From the NCBI GenBank assembly GCA_013377005.1, contig JACABE010000005.1, positions 62,001 through 126,000 on the forward strand: a DNA stretch of 64,000 nt, given 5' to 3'. This document shows, piece after piece, positions 54,602 to 61,873 of the stretch. This DNA comes from Bacteroidota bacterium (lineage in GTDB: Bacteria > Bacteroidota > Bacteroidia > Bacteroidales > JACABE01). Within the stretch, counting starts at the first letter, position 1, and every line of letters starts with the position of its first letter. The position numbers and the translations under genes were made by a program. The notes under the pieces are model-generated. The model was not told where the DNA came from and did no database searches. It was given only the letters and a program-made list of their open reading frames with translations.

Positions 54602-55666
54602 ATGACCGAAGAAAACAACTTTGAGGAAGAGAAAAATTTTAATTTAGAGGAAGAAGAACAAGATTTATTTGAGCATTATCGCTTTATTGTTGATAAGGGG
54701 CAAAGTTTATTGCGTATTGATAAGTATTTGATGATACGTATTGAAAACGCAACGCGTAACAAAATACAGAATGCAGCTCATGCCGGCAATATATTGGTGA
54801 ATGAAAGACCAATAAAACCTAATTATAAAGTAAAACCATTAGATGTCATTAGTATTGTAATGGCATATCCACCTCGTGAAACTGAAATATTACCCGAAAA
54901 TATTCCTTTAAATATAATTTATGAGGATAATGACTTATTATTGATAAACAAAACTCCAGAGATGGTAGTGCATCCTGGATATGGAAATTATACAGGAACT
55001 TTGGTAAATGCTCTTACTTTTTATCTTTGCAAGGATGGTAAGGAATTAAGTGATTCTAATCGACCATATTTAGTGCATCGAATTGATAAAAATACTTCAG
55101 GGATATTATTGGTGGCTAAAAACGAACTTACACAAAATCATCTTGCCCGTCAGTTTTTTGATCACAGTATTGAACGAAAATATTTTGCTTTGGTATGGGG
55201 CGACTTTAATGAAGAAGAAGGAACAATAGAAGGCAATATTGGTCGACATCCTCGAGATAGAAAAGTTATGACAGTATTTCCCGATGGAAGTACTGGAAAA
55301 ACGGCCATTACTCATTATAAAGTAGTTGAAAGGTTTGGATATATTACAATGATTGAATGTGAGTTGGAAACAGGTCGTACTCATCAGATAAGAACGCATT
55401 TAAAATATATCGGACATCCTGTTTTTAATGATCAAACCTATGGAGGTAGTCATATACTTAAAGGAACAACATTTACTAAATACAAACAGTTTGTTGAAAA
55501 TTGTTTTAAAATTATTCCTCGTCACGCATTGCATGCTAAGTCTTTAGGATTTATACATCCCACAACAGGTAAGTTCATCTTTTTTGATTCAGAACTTCCA
55601 CAAGATATGCTTGAAGTAACAGAAAAATGGAGAAGGTATTCTTCATTTAATTTAAATGAAGAATAG
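54602..55666 (+). CDS. RluA/RluD-family pseudouridine synthase
   Basis: This 354-residue enzyme has an acidic N-terminal extension, an S4 RNA-binding domain (about 35-100; LRIDKYLMIRIENATRNKI) and the catalytic domain. The catalytic motif is PYLVHRIDKNTSGILLVAKN, where the Asp in HRID is the nucleophile. IECELETGRTHQIRTHLKYI follows. The layout matches RluD, which modifies 23S rRNA helix 69, but RluC-like paralogues cannot be excluded. The last gene of the PASTA operon (24 bp after the T9SS gene). The 3' end of the coding region carries a palindrome that probably terminates transcription. Confidence 0.95.
   Translation: MTEENNFEEEKNFNLEEEEQDLFEHYRFIVDKGQSLLRIDKYLMIRIENATRNKIQNAAHAGNILVNERPIKPNYKVKPLDVISIVMAYPPRETEILPENIPLNIIYEDNDLLLINKTPEMVVHPGYGNYTGTLVNALTFYLCKDGKELSDSNRPYLVHRIDKNTSGILLVAKNELTQNHLARQFFDHSIERKYFALVWGDFNEEEGTIEGNIGRHPRDRKVMTVFPDGSTGKTAITHYKVVERFGYITMIECELETGRTHQIRTHLKYIGHPVFNDQTYGGSHILKGTTFTKYKQFVENCFKIIPRHALHAKSLGFIHPTTGKFIFFDSELPQDMLEVTEKWRRYSSFNLNEE
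55639..55663. terminator. 25 bp palindrome at the end of the RluA-family gene
   Basis: TTCTTCATTTAA and TTAAATGAAGAA are perfect arms around one base. The palindrome sits in the last codons of the gene and just before the stop of the convergent DUF2271 gene, so it may serve both. Confidence 0.6.
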
Positions 55667-55675
55667 AAATAATAC

Positions 55676-56482
55676 TTATTTATTCAACAATAACTTAGAT
55701 TTAATTTTTTTATCCTTGCTTTGTAAGATCACAAAATAAACACCATTTGCCAACTTGCTTAAATCAATAGTTTTAATTCCCTTACTTGGTTCGCTTAGTT
55801 GTTCGTCATAAACAATTTCACCAATAGAATTTTCAACTTTAATAGCACTAGCATCTTTATATTGTATTTTTATAATTCCATCAATTGAAGGATTTGGGAA
55901 TATATTTATTTCTGAATTATCGGTGATATTTTCAACAGAAGTTGTGCTTGGCACCCAATCAAGTGTAATACCACTAAAGTTTGTTGGTCCTGTAGGTGTC
56001 TGATGGTCTGCATTAGCTCCTTTTGTGAAAGAGAAATTAGTAATAATCCAGTGTTGGTTAGCTGCAGGCTCAGGAGTGCAGTAGGAGCTTTCTACAAATA
56101 CATTATATACTCCATCAGGAACTAAAACACCGCTTGTATTTGTTCCATCCCATGTAATTGTTTTTGCTCCAAAAGCAGTAGGGGATGTGCTTGCCGTTCT
56201 GGTTGCACCTGTATTAGCATCTGTAAGGTTTTGTGCTGATTTAGCTTTCCAACTGGGTAAATGATCGGTAGTACTGCTTCCCCAATAGCGCATTTTTGTT
56301 TTAATAAAACTTCCTGTACTACTTTCAATCCAAACAGCCATAACATTTTTAGTGGCAGAACTTGTTGGAGCAGTTTGTGTGTAAGTAAACGTTAAGGTTC
56401 CGTTAGTTTGAGCCTTTACATTATCTGATAATCCAATAATTATCAAAATAATAAAAACAACTGTAAATAAAAGCTTTTTCAT
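55676..56482 (-). CDS. DUF2271 protein with T9SS tail and FMN-attachment-like motif
   Basis: This 268-residue protein has a signal peptide (FTVVFIILIIIGLSDNVKAQ) and a DUF2271 domain (about 26-180) with GTLTFTYTQTAPTSSATKN and NVMAVWIESSTGSFIKTKMR. At residues 88-94 it reads DANTGAT, which matches the D-x-x-[ST]-G-A-[ST] site that ApbE flavinylates; Thr94 would carry FMN. The C-terminus is a type A T9SS sorting domain (INIFPNPSIDGIIKIQYKDA, LANGVYFVILQSKDKKIKSK). It should be a surface or secreted flavoprotein. It is divergent from a longer paralogue at 56923-58485, and an apbE gene lies 2 kb away. The fold and T9SS tail are clear; flavinylation is inferred. Confidence 0.88.
   Translation of the reverse strand: MKKLLFTVVFIILIIIGLSDNVKAQTNGTLTFTYTQTAPTSSATKNVMAVWIESSTGSFIKTKMRYWGSSTTDHLPSWKAKSAQNLTDANTGATRTASTSPTAFGAKTITWDGTNTSGVLVPDGVYNVFVESSYCTPEPAANQHWIITNFSFTKGANADHQTPTGPTNFSGITLDWVPSTTSVENITDNSEINIFPNPSIDGIIKIQYKDASAIKVENSIGEIVYDEQLSEPSKGIKTIDLSKLANGVYFVILQSKDKKIKSKLLLNK
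56201..56221 (-). other. Predicted ApbE flavinylation site (DANTGAT)
   Basis: These bases encode residues 88-94 of the short DUF2271 protein. The pattern is D-x-x-T-G-A-T, with the last Thr as the presumed phosphoester-linked FMN acceptor. The paralogue has DATTGAT at the same aligned position. Confidence 0.65.
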
Positions 56483-56922
56483 TTTTGTACAATATTTAAA
56501 TTATAATATTGTAACAGCATTTATATATTTATGTTCGATTTTATTAATTGATTAACATTTTTTAACAACAAATAGTTTTTATATCTGGCTCTTTTTTGTG
56601 TTTCAACTCCTGAATTTTTTGCAAATTTCTTTGTATTGTGAATAGGAGCTTTTAAAGTTAACTTACTAATTATTTTAATTACCTAAAATTTGACTGATAG
56701 CTTTCTAAGATAGCGATTGAATATGTTTTTTGTTGAGTTGATATAGAAAACCAATAGATTAAATAATTGCTTGTATCATTCACACATAAGCCAAATTTGT
56801 CTATAGATTAATATAAATCAAATCAATGACATATATCAATTTTGGAAATTTTAACATACTACTTAAAAGATATATTCATATTTTTGCTTTAAATATCATA
56901 TAAATTTAAAATACAGTTTTTT
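56483..56922. other. 440 bp divergent intergenic region between DUF2271 paralogues
   Basis: No gene is seen. It contains the inverted repeat at 56488-56513 and a TATTTTTG -7-like element at 56879-56886 for the plus-strand gene, without a matching -33 box. The remainder is AT-rich with nothing recognisable. Confidence 0.6.
56488..56513. promoter_or_regulatory. 9 bp inverted repeat directly upstream of the short DUF2271 gene
   Basis: TACAATATT (56488-56496), 8 bp, then AATATTGTA (56505-56513). It begins 6 bp upstream of the ATG at 56482, so it covers the ribosome-binding region and could be an operator or a translation-blocking hairpin. Confidence 0.5.
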
Positions 56923-58485
56923 ATGAAAAACAAATTATTTTTTAGCTTTATTATCTTCTTTATTTTATTAATTACTGTTTCAAAATTTAACAGTATTCAG
57001 GCTCAAACAGCAGGAAAGTTAACTTTTACTTACACACAAGCAGTTTCTCCAGCTACTGCAACCCTAAATGTTATGGCTGTATGGATTGAAAGCAGCACTG
57101 GAACATTTATTAAAACCAAAATGCGATACTGGTCTTCAGGTACAAACGATCATTTACCCAGCTGGGTTTCTAAATCAGCACAAAATACAACAGATGCTAC
57201 CACGGGTGCAACCCTAAAAGCAAGTACAACTCCCACGGCTTTTGGATCAAAAACGATAACTTGGAATGGCACTAATACAAGTAGTGCGCTTGTTGCAGAT
57301 GGTAGTTATAATGTATGGGTTGAAAGTGCGATTGCTAATCCACAGCCTAGTGGTGGACAACATACTTTTATCACCAGTTTTTCTTTTACAAAAGGCTCTT
57401 CTGTTAGTCATTTAACACCGACTTCAAGCCTCTCCAATTTTACTGGTATTACATTAGATTGGGTACCAGCTACACCTATAACCATAACAACATCAGCTTT
57501 ATCTTCAAATACTGTTTGCGTTAATTCAACGGTAAATGTACCTTTTACCAAAGGAGCAACAGATACCATTTATAACAATAATGTATGGACTGCGCAATTA
57601 TCTGATGCTACAGGAAGTTTTGCAAGTCCTGTTAGTATAGGAACTCTTAGTGGAATAGCGGTAGGTACAATTACAGCAACCATACCTGCAGGAACTGTTG
57701 CAGGAAGTGGCTACAGAATTAGAGTAGTAGGCTCTCAACCTGCTTGTACAGGAACTGACAACGGAACTAATATTACTATTACAACCGCACCATCAGCTCC
57801 TAGTGTAGGAAATATTACACAAACTACCTGTACCGTTGCAACCGGAAGTGTTGTATTAAACGGATTACCTTCCACTGGAAGCTGGACGATTAATCCAGGT
57901 AACATATCTGGCTCAGGAATAACAACAACTCTTTCGGGTCTTACTATCGGAACTCATAATTATACTGTAACCAGTGGTTGTACTTCTGTGGCATCTGCTA
58001 ATGTTGTTATTAATCCTCAACCCATTCCAGTAACTCCTATCATAACATTATCTACAAATATTTTACATTCGGATGCAACTACCGGAAATCAATGGTATGA
58101 CCAAAACGGATTTATCAATGGAGCAACCAATCAAAACTATACTGCAACAGCCAACGGAAATTATTTTGTAATTGTAACTGTAAACGGTTGCAGTTCTGAT
58201 TCATCCAACATTATTCAATATTCTAATGTTGGTATAAAATCTGTTGAAAACAATAATTCATTCAACATTTATCCAAATCCGGTTTCTAATGAGTTGATCA
58301 TCGAAAGTGATGTAAATAATAATGGAATAGCTTTTGAAATATTGAATTCTATAGGTCAGGTTGTTTATAAAGGAAGGTTGTTGGATAAGACGGTGGTGCA
58401 AACGACAGGTTTTGCTCCCGGAATATATATATTAAAACTTGAGAACGGAAAATCTTTTGAGTTTAAGAAAATTATTAAAGAATAG
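56923..58485 (+). CDS. DUF2271 protein with Ig-like region, T9SS tail and FMN-attachment-like motif
   Basis: This 520-residue protein has a signal peptide (FSFIIFFILLITVSKFNSIQ) and a DUF2271 domain (about 28-190) closely similar to the divergent neighbour: NVMAVWIESSTGTFIKTKMR and QHTFITSFSFTKGSS. Residues 91-97 read DATTGAT, a candidate ApbE flavinylation site with Thr97 as acceptor. Thr/Ser/Gly-rich Ig-like repeats follow (about 195-420; TTAPSAPSVGNITQTTC, TSGCTSVASANVVINPQP). A type A T9SS sorting domain ends the protein (FNIYPNPVSNELIIESDVNN, APGIYILKLENGKSFEFKK). It is probably displayed on the cell surface, with the repeats as a stalk. It looks like an elongated paralogue of the 268-residue protein. 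Confidence 0.9.
   Translation: MKNKLFFSFIIFFILLITVSKFNSIQAQTAGKLTFTYTQAVSPATATLNVMAVWIESSTGTFIKTKMRYWSSGTNDHLPSWVSKSAQNTTDATTGATLKASTTPTAFGSKTITWNGTNTSSALVADGSYNVWVESAIANPQPSGGQHTFITSFSFTKGSSVSHLTPTSSLSNFTGITLDWVPATPITITTSALSSNTVCVNSTVNVPFTKGATDTIYNNNVWTAQLSDATGSFASPVSIGTLSGIAVGTITATIPAGTVAGSGYRIRVVGSQPACTGTDNGTNITITTAPSAPSVGNITQTTCTVATGSVVLNGLPSTGSWTINPGNISGSGITTTLSGLTIGTHNYTVTSGCTSVASANVVINPQPIPVTPIITLSTNILHSDATTGNQWYDQNGFINGATNQNYTATANGNYFVIVTVNGCSSDSSNIIQYSNVGIKSVENNNSFNIYPNPVSNELIIESDVNNNGIAFEILNSIGQVVYKGRLLDKTVVQTTGFAPGIYILKLENGKSFEFKKIIKE
57193..57213 (+). other. Predicted ApbE flavinylation site (DATTGAT)
   Basis: Encodes residues 91-97 of the longer DUF2271 protein, aligned with DANTGAT of the divergent paralogue. 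Both keep D, T, G, A and T although the bases in between differ. Confidence 0.65.
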
Positions 58486-58521
58486 TCAATATTTTATTAT
58501 TTATTTGATTGTTCGTTGAAG

Positions 58522-58564
58522 AATAAAGAAAAGAGACTGCATTTAGTAGTCTCTTTTCTTTATT
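58522..58564. terminator. Bidirectional terminator with 17 bp perfect stem
   Basis: AATAAAGAAAAGAGACT (58522-58538) pairs perfectly with AGTCTCTTTTCTTTATT (58548-58564) around a 9 nt loop. It lies between the convergent DUF2271 and apbE genes and has A-rich and T-rich flanks, so it can end both transcripts. Confidence 0.85.
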
Positions 58565-58572
58565 GGTAAAAT

Positions 58573-59577
58573 TTATTCCGCTTCTGTTACAATATCTTTT
58601 AACCCTTCAGATTCAAAAATTTTATAAACGCCACTTTCTTCAGCATAAATTAAATAGGCTGATAATTCTTTATGCGCTGCTAAAAATGCTATTGATTTTT
58701 CAAGTCCCATAACCATAAATGCAGTTGCATAAGCATCAGCGGTCATACAGTCGTCTGCCAATACAGTTGCACTTAATACATTATTATGAGCAGGGTAGCC
58801 TGTTTTTGGATTGATTTCATGAGAATAGCGGATACCGTTTTCAATATAAAATTTTCTATAGTTTCCTGATGTATTGAGGGCTTTATTTTCAATCTTTACA
58901 ATGGCTTTTAGCGGATTATCTCCTTCTGTATTATCAATGGGTTTTTCTATGCCCACTTTCCAATGATCTCCATTTGGTTTATGTCCTTTTGCATACACTT
59001 CACCTCCAATTTCTACTATATAATTTGCAATCTTCTTAGTGTTTAATAGTTTTGAAACAAGATCGACCGAATAACCCTGTGCCAATGCATTAAAATCAAG
59101 TTTTATTCTCTCATCTTTTTTAATAACTTTTCCGTCTTTTAAAGAAACCAATTGATAACCAACAAACTTCAATAGGCTGTCAACCATAGAACTATCCATT
59201 TTGGCTTTTTTCTTAAAACTAAATCCCCACCCGCTTACCAATGGTCCTACTGTGGCATCAAATGCACCTTCCGAAGCTTTTGATACCTCCATACATTTAT
59301 TAAAGCAAGTAATGAAATATTTATCTAGAACAACATTTTGATCATTTCTATTTACTTTTGAAATAATTGATATAGAATCATAAAGTGATACAGATTTATT
59401 AAAGTCTGCTAGAAGTGTATCAATTTCAGACTGAAAATTGCGGTTTTTCTTATCGTAATAAGTTATATGATAAGTGGTTCCCTGAGCAAATCCACTTATT
59501 TTTATGGGTTCAATCTGAGAATATAAACAAAATGTAGTTAAAAAAAATAAACTGAACAATGAGATAGATTTTTGCAT
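58573..59577 (-). CDS. apbE: FAD:protein FMN transferase
   Basis: This 334-residue enzyme moves FMN from FAD to a Thr or Ser of a target protein outside the cytoplasm. It has a signal peptide (ISLFSLFFLTTFCLYSQ). The ApbE core is ISGFAQGTTYHITYYDKKNR, FDATVGPLVSGWGFSFKKK, LDFNALAQGYSVDLVSKLL and YIVEIGGEVYAKGHKP. The FAD/Mg site near the C-terminus is EINPKTGYPAHNNVLSATVL and DDCMTADAYATAFMVMG. All key motifs are intact. It ends a minus-strand set with an unknown secreted protein (30 bp gap) and a T9SS cargo. The two DUF2271 proteins just beyond are its most likely targets in this window. Confidence 0.95.
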   Translation of the reverse strand: MQKSISLFSLFFLTTFCLYSQIEPIKISGFAQGTTYHITYYDKKNRNFQSEIDTLLADFNKSVSLYDSISIISKVNRNDQNVVLDKYFITCFNKCMEVSKASEGAFDATVGPLVSGWGFSFKKKAKMDSSMVDSLLKFVGYQLVSLKDGKVIKKDERIKLDFNALAQGYSVDLVSKLLNTKKIANYIVEIGGEVYAKGHKPNGDHWKVGIEKPIDNTEGDNPLKAIVKIENKALNTSGNYRKFYIENGIRYSHEINPKTGYPAHNNVLSATVLADDCMTADAYATAFMVMGLEKSIAFLAAHKELSAYLIYAEESGVYKIFESEGLKDIVTEAE

Positions 59578-59607
59578 AAGCTTGATTTAATATTATTTAA
59601 AAATAAA

Positions 59608-60438
59608 TTATTTGTATTTAAGTTTTGTAAAATCTTCAGCAGTAAAAGCATCAATATGTTTTTTATCTATTATATACTGATCGAAATAAAGTGGTTCACC
59701 GTTCTCAATATTTATTAATACTTTCCAGCAAATATTTCCTCTGATTTTGTTTCCGATTTTATGCAGGAAGACAATATTGGACTTTTTATATGCTATAGCA
59801 TCTTCTATTTCTTCTGTAGTTGCAAGTTTTACAATTCCTTGATAGTAATTTTTAATTTTTTCCTTAGTATCTATCTCTGCATCCACTTCAGTTTTTAGTA
59901 ACCAAATTTCTTTGTTTCCGATATAAGAATCAATGTTTTTAATAAGATTAATAAAGCTAGTGTTTGTATGATTCATATTATAACGAACAAAAAATTGCAT
60001 AAACTGAAGCATGCCTCCGATTTTGTATAAAAAATCATCTTTATCCTGATCTGAGTAACATATTGGAAATGAACCCAAATCAGGCATATCGTTTAAAGAT
60101 GCTACTTTCCTACCCAAAATAAGATTTAGAATATTGTATTGCATCATGCTTCCTTTGACTTCTAATGTGGCATCTGAAAGCAGTAGAAAAGAATAGTTTT
60201 TGTTGTGTTTTTTTATTTCGAATTCTTTGTCTGTTATAAATTCATAAGGAGTAATTGTCCATATTTGTTCAACAACTTTTCTGATAGTTTCGTTGTAGGA
60301 AGAAAGAAGTTTATTTTCAAGTACAACCAGCGTTTTTGTTTTTAAAAATGCTTTATAATCAGCTTCTTTTGCATAATTTGTTTGTCCTGAGAGTATGATT
60401 GAATATAAAAGGAAAAATATAATTGAAAAACTTCTCAT
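59608..60438 (-). CDS. Secreted protein of unknown function
   Basis: From the ATG at 60438 the protein has 276 residues and a signal peptide (RSFSIIFFLLYSIILSGQ). A start 75 bp further upstream overlaps the previous gene and would hide the signal, so it is rejected. The mature part is mixed alpha/beta with NYAKEADYKAFLKTKTLVVL near the start and VFLHKIGNKIRGNICWKVLI towards the end. I recognise no domain and no T9SS tail. It lies between a T9SS cargo gene (10 bp gap) and apbE (30 bp gap), so it is probably made with them. Confidence 0.8.
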   Translation of the reverse strand: MRSFSIIFFLLYSIILSGQTNYAKEADYKAFLKTKTLVVLENKLLSSYNETIRKVVEQIWTITPYEFITDKEFEIKKHNKNYSFLLLSDATLEVKGSMMQYNILNLILGRKVASLNDMPDLGSFPICYSDQDKDDFLYKIGGMLQFMQFFVRYNMNHTNTSFINLIKNIDSYIGNKEIWLLKTEVDAEIDTKEKIKNYYQGIVKLATTEEIEDAIAYKKSNIVFLHKIGNKIRGNICWKVLINIENGEPLYFDQYIIDKKHIDAFTAEDFTKLKYK

Positions 60439-60448
60439 TTTAGCTTCT

Positions 60449-61654
60449 TTATTTTTTAGCTGTTGTCTTGATAAATTTGGTCTTATATGTACTGTTTTCA
60501 AACTGTATTTCAAGAAAGTACATACCTTCAGATAGTTTACTGATATCTATTTTTCGCTGGCTTATTTGCTTATTGATACTCTTTACCAATTGATTCCCAT
60601 TGATAGCTGTAATTCGGATTTCTTTAACTGTTTCTTCGTAGGGGAGCATAATATTTATTTCACTCTCAGCCGGATTAGGATAAATAGTGACTGGATTTAA
60701 AATATCTTTTTGATGCGACAAGGCAACTATTCCTTCATTGAAATAAGCTGATTTATTGATATATGTGGGAACAGATACATCAGAGCTAGATGAAGAATTA
60801 TTGTAATAACTTACTTTAAAATTAGATGGGTTATATAAAAAAATGCTATTGCTAACAGCATCTGCACATAAAGTAAAAGGCATAGTATTGTTCTGGAAAT
60901 TAAAAAAAGTATCTGCAGCAACGTCGTAATAAGAAGGAAAATTCGACAGATATATTTTATTTCCTGCCAGTACTGGTTCAAAAGGAGTATCCACAAATTC
61001 CTTAAATAATTCCAGTTTGATTTGCTGCGTAGTTTTATCGAGGCTAAAGATTGAAAAACGTGGTGCTCCGGTTGCAATTTCTGCATCAATATATATATTA
61101 TTGCCTTTGTTTATAAGATATTGACCATAAGCCGGGAATGCAAAGTTTGAAAAAATTGTTTTGGTTGCAAGAGTATCTTGTAAATTTAAATCAATAATTT
61201 GAATAGAAGTATCAAAAAGCAAATAAGCTTTTCCCATATCAAGCAATATATCAACAGGCTGTGATTTTACTTTGTTTATATCCAAAGAAAAAATCAGATT
61301 CTTTGTAGTAAAATCATAGACTTCGAAATAGGGTGGTTGCGATCTGGTAACTGCAAGTTTATTATTATCATAAGCGAGCAGATAAGCATTGGAAGTATTG
61401 ATAGAATCGGTTTTACCAAGGGTATAAGTATCATAATAAAACACTTTATCGTTGGTAATTAAAACTTTGTTATTTGCGACTATAATATCATCAAGATCAA
61501 TTGTGTCGATAATATGATATTGATTTTGTGGATATTGTATATAACCTAAAGTATTGTCTGAAACAAACCCGGTATGTAAAAATAACTTACCTTGTGGTTG
61601 TCCAATAAAAATAAAAGGAAATAGAAATATGACTAAAATCCACAGACGTTTCAT
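60449..61654 (-). CDS. T9SS type A sorting-domain protein
   Basis: This 401-residue protein has a signal peptide (RLWILVIFLFPFIFIGQPQ). A beta-propeller-like region follows (about 20-310) with repeated short strands, such as LAYDNNKLAVTRSQPPYFEV and GKAYLLFDTSIQIIDLNLQD. The end is a type A T9SS sorting domain: VTIYPNPAESEINIMLPYEE, EIRITAINGNQLVKSINK and LSEGMYFLEIQFENSTYKTK. The propeller reading is from strand pattern only. It heads the set with the unknown secreted protein and apbE. A DAEIATGAP stretch resembles a flavinylation site but lacks the final Thr/Ser. Confidence 0.88.
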   Translation of the reverse strand: MKRLWILVIFLFPFIFIGQPQGKLFLHTGFVSDNTLGYIQYPQNQYHIIDTIDLDDIIVANNKVLITNDKVFYYDTYTLGKTDSINTSNAYLLAYDNNKLAVTRSQPPYFEVYDFTTKNLIFSLDINKVKSQPVDILLDMGKAYLLFDTSIQIIDLNLQDTLATKTIFSNFAFPAYGQYLINKGNNIYIDAEIATGAPRFSIFSLDKTTQQIKLELFKEFVDTPFEPVLAGNKIYLSNFPSYYDVAADTFFNFQNNTMPFTLCADAVSNSIFLYNPSNFKVSYYNNSSSSSDVSVPTYINKSAYFNEGIVALSHQKDILNPVTIYPNPAESEINIMLPYEETVKEIRITAINGNQLVKSINKQISQRKIDISKLSEGMYFLEIQFENSTYKTKFIKTTAKK

Positions 61655-61678
61655 TGATATACCTTATTTATATTCAAC

Positions 61679-61693
61679 GTAAGCTTAGCTTAC
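61679..61693. repeat. Small palindrome GTAAGC-TTA-GCTTAC
   Basis: Perfect 6 bp arms around 3 bp, 25 bp upstream of the T9SS cargo gene start at 61654. On the minus strand TATCTTTG (61705-61712) lies just before it, so the palindrome falls near the expected transcription start. Confidence 0.4.
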
Positions 61694-61873
61694 AAATTGC
61701 TAACCAAAGATAATAAAAAAAGGCAAAATAGTAATAGATTTCACCGTCTTTTATAACTATTTAAGAAAATAAACGTAAGTAAATGATTTAAAGCAAATTA
61801 TTCTATTTTTCGTTTATCATAAAATAAGATTAAATCAAATATTTATTAGAATAACTTCAGGGTCTTATAAAAA

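Noticed and set aside
61051-61095. DAEIATGAP in the T9SS cargo at 60449-61654 as a flavinylation site
   Set aside because: The final Thr/Ser acceptor is replaced by Pro and the spacing from Asp is longer than in the known motif.
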